From assembly GCF_004522105.1 (NCBI RefSeq), contig NZ_SPUJ01000004.1, positions 496,001 to 560,000 of the forward strand: 64,000 nucleotides of DNA. The letters are read 5' to 3'. Source of the DNA: Nocardioides sp. 1609 (GTDB lineage Bacteria; Actinomycetota; Actinomycetes; Propionibacteriales; Nocardioidaceae). This document shows, one piece after another, positions 46,501 to 57,632 of the stretch (position 1 is the first letter of the stretch; every line of letters begins with the position of its first letter). The translations under genes were made by a program, and so were the position numbers. The notes beneath the pieces were generated by a model, which was given only the letters and a program-made list of their open reading frames with translations, was not told the origin of the DNA and searched no databases.

Positions 46501-47961
46501 TCAGTCCTTCTCGAGCGAGACCGACCCGGCACCGGGCCCGGCGGCAGCCGCGGGGGGCGGGGGCGGACCGGCCGGACGACGTCCTCCGCGCGGCGTCGAC
46601 GACAGCACGAACAGCGTCCACGCGACGAGGACGGCGAGCGCGACGCCGAGCCCGAGCCGGGGGATCTGGGGCAGCGCGATGCCGACGAACCCGCCGATCA
46701 CCCACGCCAGCTGCAGCGTGGTGTCGCTGCGGGCGAAGGCGCTGGCCTGCACGTGGACCGGCACCCCGCTCTGGATGGTGGAGTCGAGCGAGACCTTCGC
46801 CAACGACTGCGCCAGCCCCGCGACCAGGCCGAGGCCGGCGAGCGCGACGACGCCGTAGAAGAGGGCGCCGGTCAGCACCATGGCGGCGTCGGCCAGCAGC
46901 GCGACGGTGACGGTGACCGCCGGGTTGATCCGCTTGAGGACCGAGGCCAGGAAGATCCCGATCGCGTTGCCGGCGGCCGCCCCGCCGATGACGATGCCGA
47001 GCAGGATCGTCTGGCGGTCCTCCCACCCGTCGAGCGGCTTGTCGCGCAGCAGGAACGCCATGTACATGGTGAGGAAGCCCGAGAGCCAGCGCGGGCCGCA
47101 GTTGGCGCGCAGCGCGTAGGCGACCTGGGAGGGTATCTGCGTGCCACGGCGCGGCTCGCCCGGCCCGGGCTCGCGCAGCGACACCGCCTGCTCGCCCTCG
47201 CTCGAGTCGACCTTGGCCGGCAGCAGGATCGCCGCGACGGTGCCGACCACGAAGACCAGGAACGCGTAGCGCAGCGACCACTGGGCGCCGAGGTAGGCGG
47301 CGCCGCCGGCCAGCGGCGCCGAGATCGCTCCGCCCACCAGCCCCGCGAGCGAGACCCGGCCGTTGGCCTTGACGAGGGTGAAGTCCTCCGGCAGCAGCCG
47401 GGGGATGGCGGCGGCGCGCGTGACGCCGTACGCCTTGGAGGAGACCAGGACGCCGAGCGCGGCGGGGTAGAGCAGCGCCGACTCGGCCGCCACCGCGCCG
47501 GCGAGCACCCAGCACAGGAACGCCCGGATCGCGAACGTCGACCCGATGGCCCACCGGCGCCCGTGGCTGAACCTGTCGAGGAACGGCCCGATCAGCGGCG
47601 CGACGACGGCGAACGGCAGCATCGTCAGGCCGAGGAACAGCGCGACCTGTCCGCGGGCCTCGCTGGTGGCCCCGGCGAAGAACACCGTGGTCGCCAGCGA
47701 GATCGCGACCGCGGCGTCGCCGGCCGCGTTGGCGGCGTGCAGGTAGATGAGCCGGTTCAGCCCGGACTTCTCGGCCCCCTGGGCGTTCGCGGCCCGCTTG
47801 GCCTGCCCGACCGCGTACTTGCCGAAGCGACCGCCGACGCGGGCGGTGGCCCGCACCCCGCGCGCGGTCACCTTGGCGCCGGTGCCCAGCCCCTGGCCGA
47901 CCGCCCGGGCCCGGTCGGCGTTCGGGTGGTCGCTCCCGTGGTCGGGGGGGCCGGAGGTCAT
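46501..47961 (-). CDS. MFS transporter
   Basis: This 486-residue protein has a basic cytoplasmic leader of about 80 residues and about twelve membrane helices. Typical MFS loops are GPFLDRFSHGRRWAIG and the central LKRINPAVTV. It ends in a proline-rich tail. ATG 47961 has AGGA 8 nt upstream and is preferred to longer starts. The order cold-shock protein, MFS, DUF3027, DUF2530 and MarR resembles the Rv0871-Rv0883c part of M. tuberculosis, as I recall it. Substrate unknown. Confidence 0.87.
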   Translation of the reverse strand: MTSGPPDHGSDHPNADRARAVGQGLGTGAKVTARGVRATARVGGRFGKYAVGQAKRAANAQGAEKSGLNRLIYLHAANAAGDAAVAISLATTVFFAGATSEARGQVALFLGLTMLPFAVVAPLIGPFLDRFSHGRRWAIGSTFAIRAFLCWVLAGAVAAESALLYPAALGVLVSSKAYGVTRAAAIPRLLPEDFTLVKANGRVSLAGLVGGAISAPLAGGAAYLGAQWSLRYAFLVFVVGTVAAILLPAKVDSSEGEQAVSLREPGPGEPRRGTQIPSQVAYALRANCGPRWLSGFLTMYMAFLLRDKPLDGWEDRQTILLGIVIGGAAAGNAIGIFLASVLKRINPAVTVTVALLADAAMVLTGALFYGVVALAGLGLVAGLAQSLAKVSLDSTIQSGVPVHVQASAFARSDTTLQLAWVIGGFVGIALPQIPRLGLGVALAVLVAWTLFVLSSTPRGGRRPAGPPPPPAAAAGPGAGSVSLEKD

Positions 47962-48051
47962 GCGCCACATCCTGCCTGTTCGGGGCGCCCCCCACGCGGC
48001 AGACCCGCCCCGACCTGACATCGGCGCCCCCGATCAGTCATGCTTGCGACC

Positions 48052-48843
48052 GTGACCCCGTCCACGACCCTGGTGACCCTGCAGCCCGACAGCGTCGCGG
48101 CCAAGGCCGTCGACGTCGCGCGGTCGGCCCTGGTCGAGGAGGTGCCCGCCTCCGAGGTCGGCGACCACCTCGGCGTCGAGGCCGAGGTCGAGGCCGAGCG
48201 GACCGTCACCCACCTCTTCGAGTGCCGGCGCCCCGGGTACGTCGGCTGGCGCTGGGCCGTCACCGTCGTCCGGGCCTACCGCCAGAAGCAGATCACCGTC
48301 GCCGAGGTCGTGCTGCTCCCCGGGTCGAGCGCCATCACCGCCCCCGCCTGGGTTCCCTACCGCGAGCGGATCCTGCCGGGCGACATGTCGCCGGGCGACC
48401 TCCTCCCGGTCGACGACGACGACCCGCGCCTGGTGCCGACGTACTCCTTCGGCGACGACCCGCTCGACGCCGACGACAAGGCCCAGGTCCGCCAGGTCGC
48501 CCAGGACCTCGGCCTCGGCCGGGTCCGCACGCTCTCGCCGGAGGGGCGCGACCTCGCCGTCCAGCGCTGGTACGAGGGCGACGCCGGTCCCGACTCCCCG
48601 GTCGCGCAGGCCGCGCCCGAGCCCTGCTCGAGCTGCGGCTTCCTGCTCCGCCTGGCCGGCCCCCTGGCCGAGACGTTCGGCGTCTGCGCCAACGGCGACG
48701 CCAACGACGACGGCCGCGTGGTCGCCTTCCAGCACGGCTGCGGAGCGCACTCCGAGGTGCGCCTGGCCAAGAAGTTCGAGCCGCTGCCGATGCCCGACCA
48801 CGTCTTCGACACCCTCAGCCGCGACGAGTTCGAGAGCTTCTAG
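48052..48843 (+). CDS. DUF3027 family protein
   Basis: This 263-residue protein has the DUF3027 signature: RRPGYVGWRWAVTVVRAYRQK near residue 70, LLPGSSAITAPAWVPYRERILPGD, PTYSFGDDPLD and the zinc-ribbon-like segment PCSSCGFLLRL with a later HGCGAHSEV. The family is confined to actinobacteria and has no known function. GTG 48052 is preferred because CATGCT (48039-48044) is 7 nt upstream; the ATG at 48040 overlaps that hexamer. It is convergent with the DUF2530 gene. Confidence 0.88.
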   Translation: MTPSTTLVTLQPDSVAAKAVDVARSALVEEVPASEVGDHLGVEAEVEAERTVTHLFECRRPGYVGWRWAVTVVRAYRQKQITVAEVVLLPGSSAITAPAWVPYRERILPGDMSPGDLLPVDDDDPRLVPTYSFGDDPLDADDKAQVRQVAQDLGLGRVRTLSPEGRDLAVQRWYEGDAGPDSPVAQAAPEPCSSCGFLLRLAGPLAETFGVCANGDANDDGRVVAFQHGCGAHSEVRLAKKFEPLPMPDHVFDTLSRDEFESF

Positions 48844-48850
48844 CCACAGG

Positions 48851-48866
48851 TCGACCCTCGGGTCGA
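48851..48866. terminator. Candidate bidirectional terminator
   Basis: A 7-bp inverted repeat (TCGACCC and GGGTCGA, 2-nt centre) lies between the convergent DUF3027 and DUF2530 genes. It is short and lacks a U tract. Confidence 0.35.
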
Positions 48867-48883
48867 GGCCCGTCGCCGGGCTG

Positions 48884-49183
48884 CTAGCCGGCGGCCGGCT
48901 CCGCGGCGTCGCGTTCCTGGCGGGCCCGGCGGCGGCGCCGGCAGACCTCGAGGCCGAGCAGGCCGAGGCCCATGCCGACCAGGCAGGTCCACAGCCACCA
49001 CTGCTGGCCGTTCTCCTCGAGCCGGCCGTAGAACGGCAGCAGCGCCAGGAAGCCGAGGAAGAACACCGCGGTGCCGACCTCGACGCTGCGGACGCCGTCG
49101 GGGTCGAGCGGCTCGACGTCGGCGAGCAGGTAGGTCCGGTTGCCGATCTCGTGCTTCATCGGCTGGTCGTCACGGAACTCCAC
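48884..49183 (-). CDS. DUF2530 family membrane protein
   Basis: This 99-residue protein begins VEFRDDQPMKHEIGNRTY. It has two membrane helices (about residues 34-50 and 60-78, WWLWTCLVGMGLGLLGLEV) and a basic tail. The pair of helices and the EPLDPDGVRSVEVGTAVFF segment match DUF2530, an actinobacterial family of unknown function. TACGGT (49190-49195) lies 6 nt before GTG 49183 and rules out longer versions. Its start faces the nucleobase permease. Confidence 0.87.
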   Translation of the reverse strand: MEFRDDQPMKHEIGNRTYLLADVEPLDPDGVRSVEVGTAVFFLGFLALLPFYGRLEENGQQWWLWTCLVGMGLGLLGLEVCRRRRRARQERDAAEPAAG

Positions 49184-49274
49184 CCCGTCACCGTACCTCC
49201 GAACCCGGACCTCGAGCGTGGCCCGGGGCCGGACACCGTGCACGGGTGCGGCCGGCGGCTGGCATCCTGCCGCC

Positions 49275-50723
49275 ATGAGCGAGAAGCACGCCACCACTGC
49301 CCCGGGCCTCGACGGCTACTTCAAGATCTCCGAGCGCGGCTCCACGGTGGGGCGCGAGGTCCGCGGCGGCGTGGTCACCTTCTTCACGATGGCCTACATC
49401 GTCGTCCTCAACCCGCTGATCCTCGGCTACGCCGTCGACGCGGACGGCAAGTTCCTCGGGGGCGGCTCGGAACCCAACATCGCGGCCATCGCGGCCGGCA
49501 CGGCGCTGGTCGCCGGGGTGATGTCGATCCTGATGGGCGCCGTCGCGAACTTCCCGCTCGCCATCGCCTCCGGCCTCGGGCTCAACGCGTTCCTCGCCTT
49601 CTCCGTCGCGACGCAGATGACCTGGGCCGACGCGATGGGCCTGGTCGTGATCGAGGGCGTGGTGATCCTGGTGCTGGTGCTCACCGGGTTCCGGGAGGCC
49701 GTCTTCCACGCCGTCCCCAAGCAGCTGAAGGTCGCGATCTCGGTCGGCATCGGTCTGTTCATCGCGCTGATCGGCTTCGTGGACGCCGGCTTCGTGCAGC
49801 GCATCCCGGACGTCGCCAACACCTCCGTGCCCGTCCAGCTCGGTCAGACCGGCCAGCTCGACGGCTGGCCCGTGCTCGTCTTCGCGCTCGGCCTGCTCCT
49901 GCTGGTCGCGCTGTGGGTGCGCAAGGTGCCGGGCGCCATCCTGATCACGATCGTGGCGACCACGGTGCTCGCCATCGTGGTCGAGGCGATCGGGAAGTTC
50001 GGCGCCGACAGCCCGACCGGCTGGATGCTCACCGTGCCGTCGTTCCCGGACGAGTGGAGCGGGCCCGACTTCGGCACGCTGGGCGAGTTCAACCTGCTGG
50101 GCGGCTTCGACCGGGCCGGCGTCGTGGTGGCGCTGCTGTTCGTGTTCACGCTGCTGCTCGCCGACTTCTTCGACACGCTCGGCACGATGACCGCGGTCGG
50201 CGCCGAGGCCGGGCTGCTCGACGAGGACGCGATGCCGCCCAACACCCAGAAGATCCTCGTCGTCGACTCGATCGCCGCTGCCGCCGGTGGCCTGGGCGGC
50301 GTCTCCTCGAACACCTCCTACATCGAGTCGGCGTCCGGCGTCGGCGAGGGCGCCCGCACCGGACTGGCCTCGGTCGTCACCGGGCTGTGCTTCCTGCTGA
50401 CCATCTTCATCGCCCCGGTCGTGGCCGTGATCCCCTCGGAGGCGGCCGTCCCGGCGCTGGTCCTGGTCGGCTTCCTGATGATGCAGCAGGTCACCGACAT
50501 CGACTGGACCGACCTCGAGATCGCCCTCCCGGCGTTCCTCACCATCGTCCTGATGCCCTTCACCTACTCGATCTCGGTCGGCATCGGGGCCGGCTTCCTG
50601 ACCTACGTGCTCCTCAAGGTCGTGCTGGGCAAGGCCTCCCAGGTCGGCCCGATCCTCTGGGTCGTCGCGGGGCTGTTCGTCCTGTACTTCGCCATCAACC
50701 CCCTCACCGACCTGTTGACCTGA
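49275..50723 (+). CDS. NCS2-family nucleobase permease (AzgA type)
   Basis: This 482-residue protein is an NCS2 purine transporter with about thirteen helices. Diagnostic segments are REVRGGVVTFFTMAYIVVLNP, FPLAIASGLGLNAF, LADFFDTLGTMTAVG and GGLGGVSSNTSYIESASGV, as in the AzgA/GhxP adenine-guanine-hypoxanthine group. It probably imports purine bases by proton symport. ATG 49275 has CATCCT (49263-49268) 6 nt upstream. The intergenic spacer between its stop and the MarR gene holds a degenerate copy of the array repeat. Confidence 0.92.
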   Translation: MSEKHATTAPGLDGYFKISERGSTVGREVRGGVVTFFTMAYIVVLNPLILGYAVDADGKFLGGGSEPNIAAIAAGTALVAGVMSILMGAVANFPLAIASGLGLNAFLAFSVATQMTWADAMGLVVIEGVVILVLVLTGFREAVFHAVPKQLKVAISVGIGLFIALIGFVDAGFVQRIPDVANTSVPVQLGQTGQLDGWPVLVFALGLLLLVALWVRKVPGAILITIVATTVLAIVVEAIGKFGADSPTGWMLTVPSFPDEWSGPDFGTLGEFNLLGGFDRAGVVVALLFVFTLLLADFFDTLGTMTAVGAEAGLLDEDAMPPNTQKILVVDSIAAAAGGLGGVSSNTSYIESASGVGEGARTGLASVVTGLCFLLTIFIAPVVAVIPSEAAVPALVLVGFLMMQQVTDIDWTDLEIALPAFLTIVLMPFTYSISVGIGAGFLTYVLLKVVLGKASQVGPILWVVAGLFVLYFAINPLTDLLT

Positions 50724-50745
50724 CGAGGGTCCTGGGTGCGCAGCG

Positions 50746-50793
50746 TCGGCGCTCGCTGGCGCTCGCTCGCTCAACCTCCGGTGGTGCGCGACC
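50746..50793. repeat. Degenerate relative of the array repeat
   Basis: The stretch GGCGCTCGCTGGCGCTCGCT followed by CGCTCAACC and CCGGTGGT resembles the left half and middle of the 8768-9720 repeat unit but is shortened and diverged. It is intergenic and alone. Confidence 0.5.
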
Positions 50794-50808
50794 AAGCTCG
50801 GGCCGGAA

Positions 50809-50837
50809 TGCTTAGCAAGGGTAATGAGTTATGCTAA
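50809..50837 (+). promoter_or_regulatory. MarR promoter and operator-like repeats
   Basis: The -10 TATGCT (50830-50835) lies 6 nt before ATG 50842. TTAGCA (50812-50817) and TGCTAA (50832-50837) form an inverted repeat over it, and TGCTTAGCA (50809-50817) is itself a palindrome. Autorepression by the encoded MarR protein is the likely reading. Confidence 0.55.
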
Positions 50838-50841
50838 CGAC

Positions 50842-51291
50842 ATGCCCACCGTCCAGAAGGTCGCCCGCACCGATGCCGGGCTCGCGTCCGAGCTGCGCAT
50901 CTCGGTGATGCGCCTGCGTCGGCGTCTCGCCAACGAGCGGCACCCCGACAACGAGCTGAGCATGAACGCGATGGCGGTGCTCGGCGCGCTCTACCGCAAC
51001 GGCGACCTGGCCGTCGGTGAGCTCGCGGCGCACGAGCGGGTGCAGCCGCCGAGCATGACCCGCACCGTCAACTGCCTCGAGCGCGACGGCTACGTCACCC
51101 GGCGCGCCCACGAGACCGACGGGCGCCAGGTCGTCGTCGCCCTGACCGACAGCGGCCGCACCACGCTGCTGGCCGACCGGCGCCGCCGCGACGAGTGGCT
51201 GGCCCGCCGGCTGCGCGACCTGACCCCCGACGAGCGCGCCGTCCTCCGCGCCGCCGCCCCGATCCTGGAAAGACTGGCCACGACTGAATGA
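50842..51291 (+). CDS. MarR-family regulator
   Basis: This 149-residue regulator has the winged helix AVLGALYRNGDLAVGELAAHERV (near residues 46-68) and the recognition region PPSMTRTVNCLERDGYVTRR. ATG 50842 is preferred to the ATG at 50824 because TATGCT (50830-50835) precedes it by 6 nt and falls inside the longer version. It probably represses itself and the MFS exporter 10 bp downstream, and responds to a small aromatic or toxic ligand, as usual for MarR-MFS pairs. Confidence 0.9.
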   Translation: MPTVQKVARTDAGLASELRISVMRLRRRLANERHPDNELSMNAMAVLGALYRNGDLAVGELAAHERVQPPSMTRTVNCLERDGYVTRRAHETDGRQVVVALTDSGRTTLLADRRRRDEWLARRLRDLTPDERAVLRAAAPILERLATTE

Positions 51292-51301
51292 GCACGACTG
51301 C

Positions 51302-52597
51302 ATGAGCCCCACCTTCCGCGCCCTCCGCAACCACAACTACCGGCTCTACGTCGCCGGCACGCTGGTCTCCAACACCGGCACCTGGATGCAGCGCATCGCC
51401 CAGGACTGGCTGGTCCTGACCCTCGGCGGCGGCGGCACGGCGCTCGGCATCACCACCGGCCTGCAGTTCCTGCCGGTGCTGCTCCTCTCCCCGTACGCCG
51501 GCGTCATCGCCGACCGGTTCCCGAAGCGCCGGCTGCTGCAGGTCACCCAGGCCACGATGGCGCTGGCCAGCCTGCTGCTCGGCGTCCTCGCCGTCACCGG
51601 TGCGGCCCAGACGTGGCACGTCTACGCGATCGCGTTCGCCTTCGGCATCGGGTCGGCCTTCGACGCCCCGGCGCGACAGTCGTTCGTCTCCGAGATGGTC
51701 GAGCCCGACGAGCTGACGAACGCCGTCGGCCTCAACTCCGCCTCGTTCAACCTCGCGCGGATCCTCGGCCCGGCGCTGGCCGGGCTCCTGATCCACGCAC
51801 TCGGCGACGGGTCGCGGGCCACCGGCTGGGTGATCCTGGTCAACGCGGTGTCCTACCTCGCGATCATCGCCCAGCTCCAGCGGATGGACCTGGCCCAGCT
51901 GCACACGCCCAAGCCGACCGGGCGGCGACCGGGAGCCCTGCTGGAAGGGGTGCGGTACGTCCGCAGCCAGCCCCGGATGGTGCTGATCCTCATCGTGGTC
52001 TTCTTCGCCGGCACCTTCGGGATGAACTTCCAGGTCACCTCCGCGCTGATGGCCACCGAGACGTTCGGCAAGGGTGCGGGCGAGTTCGGCGTGCTCGGGT
52101 CGGCCGTGGCGGTCGGGTCGTTGGCCGGCGCGCTGATGTCCGCCCGCCGCGTCCGGATCCGGCTGCGCCTGCTGCTCGGCTCGGCCGTCGGGTTCGGCGT
52201 GGCGCTGGTGGTGGCCTCGACGCTGCCGACGTACCTGTCGTTCGCGCTGTTCGTGCCGCTGATCGGGCTCGCCACCCTCACCATGCTGAACTCGGCCAAC
52301 GCGATGATGCAGCTGACCGCGGCCCCGGAGCTGCGGGGACGGGTGATGGCGCTCTACATGACGATCGTGATGGGCGGCACGCCGATCGGCTCGCCCATCA
52401 TCGGCTACGTGGGGGAGCGGTTCGGGGCGCGGTGGACCTTCGCGGCCGGCGGCGTCCTGACCCTCGTCGGCGTGGTCGTGGCGGTCGCGGTGTACGCCCG
52501 CCTCACCGGCGGGTGGCGCGGGCTGCTCGCCGAGGTGCGCCGACGCGAGGAGCGCCCGCTCGAGGACGCCGTCCCGGAGTCCGTCCAGGCGAGCTGA
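51302..52597 (+). CDS. MFS exporter (MFS_3/EntS-like)
   Basis: This 431-residue transporter has about twelve helices with SNTGTWMQRIAQDWLVLTL, GVIADRFPKRRLLQVTQ and FGIGSAFDAPARQSFVSEMV, typical of the EntS-like MFS_3 family of exporters. It follows marR by 10 bp and is likely repressed by it. Substrate unknown; multidrug or metabolite export is the usual guess. Its stop is about 200 bp before rpsL, where the ribosomal promoter lies. Confidence 0.9.
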   Translation: MSPTFRALRNHNYRLYVAGTLVSNTGTWMQRIAQDWLVLTLGGGGTALGITTGLQFLPVLLLSPYAGVIADRFPKRRLLQVTQATMALASLLLGVLAVTGAAQTWHVYAIAFAFGIGSAFDAPARQSFVSEMVEPDELTNAVGLNSASFNLARILGPALAGLLIHALGDGSRATGWVILVNAVSYLAIIAQLQRMDLAQLHTPKPTGRRPGALLEGVRYVRSQPRMVLILIVVFFAGTFGMNFQVTSALMATETFGKGAGEFGVLGSAVAVGSLAGALMSARRVRIRLRLLLGSAVGFGVALVVASTLPTYLSFALFVPLIGLATLTMLNSANAMMQLTAAPELRGRVMALYMTIVMGGTPIGSPIIGYVGERFGARWTFAAGGVLTLVGVVVAVAVYARLTGGWRGLLAEVRRREERPLEDAVPESVQAS

Positions 52598-52616
52598 GCG
52601 GGCCTGCCCGGTTGAT

Positions 52617-52645
52617 TTGTCCTGCCTGAGCGCGGCCGGTAGCCT
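52617..52645 (+). promoter_or_regulatory. rpsL operon promoter
   Basis: TTGTCC (52617-52622) and TAGCCT (52640-52645) are separated by 17 bp, a fair actinobacterial sigma-70 promoter. It would give a 5' leader of about 148 nt ahead of rpsL. Confidence 0.5.
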
Positions 52646-52747
52646 TGACCCTTGGTGCTCGGAGTCTCCGGCACCCCGCGCGCCCACCCGATGCCCGATG
52701 CGGGTCAGGGCCGTGCTCCACGGCACGATCTTCATCGCAACATCACC

Positions 52748-52770
52748 GTGCCCGGCAGGTCGCCGGGCAC
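52748..52770 (+). promoter_or_regulatory. Hairpin in the rpsL 5' leader
   Basis: A perfect 9-bp stem (GTGCCCGGC and GCCGGGCAC) with a 5-nt loop lies 12 nt before the ribosome-binding site GAAAGGGA (52783-52790). It could act as an attenuator or protein-binding site for autogenous control, as in other str operons, but no match to a known motif is claimed. Confidence 0.4.
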
Positions 52771-52798
52771 CGAGAGTAGACCGAAAGGGAACCACCAG

Positions 52799-53173
52799 GT
52801 GCCCACCATTCAGCAGTTGGTCCGCAAGGGCCGCCAGGACAAGGTGTCCAAGAACAAGACGCCTGCCCTGAAGGAATCGCCCCAGCGACGCGGTGTGTGC
52901 ACCCGCGTCTACACCACCACCCCGAAGAAGCCGAACTCCGCCCTGCGCAAGGTCGCCCGTGTGCGCCTGTCCAGCGGCGTCGAGGTCACGGCCTACATCC
53001 CGGGCGTGGGCCACAACCTCCAGGAGCACTCCATCGTGCTCGTGCGCGGTGGCCGGGTGAAGGACCTCCCCGGTGTCCGCTACAAGATCATCCGCGGCTC
53101 GCTCGACACCCAGGGCGTCAAGAACCGCAAGCAGGGCCGCAGCAAGTACGGCGCCAAGAAGGAGAAGAGCTAA
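52799..53173 (+). CDS. rpsL: 30S ribosomal protein S12
   Basis: This 124-residue S12 protein is the decoding-centre protein. K43 ([11 protein letters not shown]) and K88 ([12 protein letters not shown]), the residues whose mutation gives streptomycin resistance, are wild type. The start is GTG 52799, preceded by GAAAGGGA. The TAA stop shares its last A with the rpsG start codon. It is the first gene of the str operon. Confidence 0.97.
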   Translation: MPTIQQLVRKGRQDKVSKNKTPALKESPQRRGVCTRVYTTTPKKPNSALRKVARVRLSSGVEVTAYIPGVGHNLQEHSIVLVRGGRVKDLPGVRYKIIRGSLDTQGVKNRKQGRSKYGAKKEKS

Positions 53174-53643
53174 TGCCCCGCAAGGGTCCCGCCCCCAAGC
53201 GGCCGATCGACATCGACCCAGTCTACGGGTCGCAGCTCGTCTCCCAGCTCGTCTCGAAGGTGCTCCAGGACGGCAAGAAGCAGGTCGCCCAGCGCATCGT
53301 CTACACCGCCCTCGAGGGCTGCCGCGAGAAGAACGGCACCGACCCGGTCGTCACGCTCAAGCGTGCGCTGGAGAACGTGAAGCCGGCCATCGAGGTCAAG
53401 TCCCGCCGCGTCGGTGGCGCGACCTACCAGGTCCCGATCGAGGTCAAGGGCACGCGCGGCACCACGCTCGCGCTGCGCTGGCTCGTCGGCTACGCCGCCG
53501 ACCGTCGCGAGAAGACGATGCACGAGCGGCTGATGAACGAGATCCTCGACGCCTCCAACGGCCTCGGTGCCGCGGTGAAGAAGCGCGAGGACACCCACAA
53601 GATGGCCGAGTCCAACAAGGCCTTCGCCCACTACCGCTGGTGA
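53173..53643 (+). CDS. rpsG: 30S ribosomal protein S7
   Basis: This 156-residue S7 protein assembles the 3' domain of 16S rRNA. It begins [16 protein letters not shown] and has the usual [19 protein letters not shown] and [14 protein letters not shown] segments, ending AFAHYRW. The length is the standard 156. The ATG overlaps the rpsL stop codon. S7 is known to be the translational repressor of the str operon in E. coli; whether it plays that role here is not shown. Confidence 0.97.
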   Translation: MPRKGPAPKRPIDIDPVYGSQLVSQLVSKVLQDGKKQVAQRIVYTALEGCREKNGTDPVVTLKRALENVKPAIEVKSRRVGGATYQVPIEVKGTRGTTLALRWLVGYAADRREKTMHERLMNEILDASNGLGAAVKKREDTHKMAESNKAFAHYRW

Positions 53644-53717
53644 TGCGTGGCAGGGGCGTCGCGTGCGACGCCCCTGCCCCACCAGTCCCTCTCGACCTCT
53701 AAGGAACGCTGACGCAA

Positions 53718-55832
<2,115 letters not shown>

Positions 55833-55928
55833 CCACCTCTCCCACAGGAGAGACCTGCGCGTCCGGGACCCTCGGTCGCAACATCACCAGTACGAGTCAA
55901 GTACCAACCACACCAGGAGGAGCCCACA

Positions 55929-57122
55929 GTGGCTAAGGCGAAGTTCGAGCGGACCAAGCCGCACGTGAACATCGGCACGATCGGTCACATCGACCACGGC
56001 AAGACGACCTTGACCGCGGCGATCACCAAGGTCCTGCACGACAAGCACCCCGACCTCAACGCCGCTTCGGCGTTCGAGGACATCGACAAGGCTCCCGAGG
56101 AGCGTCAGCGCGGCATCACGATCTCGATCGCGCACGTCGAGTACCAGACCGAGGCGCGCCACTACGCGCACGTCGACTGCCCGGGTCACGCGGACTACAT
56201 CAAGAACATGATCACCGGTGCGGCCCAGATGGATGGTGCGATCCTCGTGGTCGCCGCCACCGACGGTCCGATGCCGCAGACCAAGGAGCACGTCCTCCTG
56301 GCCCGCCAGGTCGGCGTGCCGGCGATCGTCGTCGCGCTCAACAAGTGCGACATGGTCGACGACGAGGAGCTCATCGAGCTCGTCGAGATGGAGGTGCGCG
56401 AGCTCCTCTCCGACTACGAGTTCGACGGCGACAACATCCCCGTCGTGCGCGTGGCTGCCTTCCCGGCGCTCCAGGGCGACGAGAAGTGGGGCGAGTCGAT
56501 CATCGAGCTGATGAACGCCGTCGACGAGGCCATCCCGACCCCCGAGCGGGAGACCGACAAGCCGTTCCTCATGCCCGTCGAGGACGTCTTCACGATCACC
56601 GGTCGCGGCACGGTCATCACCGGTCGCATCGAGCGTGGCATCGTCAAGGTCAACGAGGAGGTCGAGATCATCGGCATCCGCACGACCGCCCAGAAGTCGA
56701 CGGTCACCGGTGTCGAGATGTTCCGCAAGCTCCTCGACGAGGGCCAGGCCGGCGAGAACGTCGGGCTGCTCCTGCGTGGCACCAAGCGCGAGGACATCGA
56801 GCGCGGCATGGTCGTCATCAAGCCGGGCACCACGACCCCGCACACCAACTTCGAGGCCTCGGTCTACATCCTCTCGAAGGAGGAGGGCGGCCGTCACACG
56901 CCGTTCTTCAACAACTACCGCCCGCAGTTCTACTTCCGTACCACTGACGTGACCGGCGTGGTGACCCTCCCCGAGGGCACCGAGATGGTCATGCCCGGCG
57001 ACAACACGGAGATGTCGGTCGAGCTGATCCAGCCGATCGCCATGGACGAGGGCCTGCGTTTCGCGATCCGTGAGGGTGGCCGCACCGTCGGCGCCGGCCG
57101 GGTCGTCAAGATCACGAAGTGA
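55929..57122 (+). CDS. tuf: Elongation factor Tu
   Basis: This 397-residue GTPase delivers aminoacyl-tRNA. The motifs are GHIDHGKTT near residue 19, DCPGHADY near residue 83, NKCD near residue 138 and the domain II-III sequence [21 protein letters not shown]. The start is GTG 55929 with a strong CAGGAGGAG site. A 6-bp hairpin (55837-55852) lies in the 96-bp gap after fusA. It is last in the str operon, followed by a strong terminator. Confidence 0.97.
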   Translation: MAKAKFERTKPHVNIGTIGHIDHGKTTLTAAITKVLHDKHPDLNAASAFEDIDKAPEERQRGITISIAHVEYQTEARHYAHVDCPGHADYIKNMITGAAQMDGAILVVAATDGPMPQTKEHVLLARQVGVPAIVVALNKCDMVDDEELIELVEMEVRELLSDYEFDGDNIPVVRVAAFPALQGDEKWGESIIELMNAVDEAIPTPERETDKPFLMPVEDVFTITGRGTVITGRIERGIVKVNEEVEIIGIRTTAQKSTVTGVEMFRKLLDEGQAGENVGLLLRGTKREDIERGMVVIKPGTTTPHTNFEASVYILSKEEGGRHTPFFNNYRPQFYFRTTDVTGVVTLPEGTEMVMPGDNTEMSVELIQPIAMDEGLRFAIREGGRTVGAGRVVKITK

Positions 57123-57127
57123 TCCCC

Positions 57128-57186
57128 CGGGTCGACTGACCCGCTGCTCCAACCCGACAGCCCCGGACCTCGGTCCGGGGCTGTCG
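57128..57186 (+). terminator. Terminator region after tuf
   Basis: A small hairpin (CGGGTC-GACT-GACCCG, 57128-57143) is followed by a strong 15-bp stem: CGACAGCCCCGGACC (57155-57169) pairs with its complement at 57172-57186 across 2 nt. The second stem is followed by a short TGCGTG stretch rather than U residues. It ends the str operon. Confidence 0.8.
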
Positions 57187-57235
57187 TGCGTGCCGCCCGG
57201 TTTGGGCCGGGCGCCGGGGCGGGAGGCTCGCCGGC

Positions 57236-57610
57236 ATGAGCGAGCACCGAGGACCTGACGACCGGTCCGACCCGCCACGTCCGACGTCGTCCGGCCGGTC
57301 GTCGGAGCGGCGGCGGCCACCACCGGCCCCCGTCGAGCACCCCGAGGCGACGACCGTGCTCGTGCTCGGCATCCTGGGCCTCGTCCTGTGCCAGGTCCTG
57401 GGCGTCGTCGCCTGGGTCAAGGGAAACCGGGTGATCGCCGAGATCGACCGCTCGGGCGGTCGCTACGGCGCCCGGTCGGCGGCGAACGCCGGCCGGATCT
57501 GCGGGATGGTGGCGACGCTGATCACCGTCGGCGCGATCGTGCTGGTCGTCCTGGTCGCGCTCCTGACCGCGGGGTCGTCGTCGACCGGAGCCGGCGGACC
57601 GGCGCGGTGA
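57236..57610 (+). CDS. DUF4190-domain membrane protein
   Basis: This 124-residue protein has a basic, proline-rich leader of about 35 residues and two helices (about residues 40-60 and 92-112). They surround NRVIAEIDRSGGRYGARSAANAGRICG, the characteristic DUF4190 loop. The function is unknown; such proteins are common actinobacterial membrane proteins. GAGGCT (57223-57228) is 7 nt upstream of the ATG. It has its own promoter after the str operon terminator. Confidence 0.88.
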   Translation: MSEHRGPDDRSDPPRPTSSGRSSERRRPPPAPVEHPEATTVLVLGILGLVLCQVLGVVAWVKGNRVIAEIDRSGGRYGARSAANAGRICGMVATLITVGAIVLVVLVALLTAGSSSTGAGGPAR

Positions 57611-57632
57611 CGGCCCTGGGACAATCGGGCCC

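Noticed and set aside
48040..48051. ATG 48040 as start of the DUF3027 gene
   Set aside because: It overlaps the CATGCT hexamer that places the GTG at 48052 at the usual leaderless distance. It remains possible.
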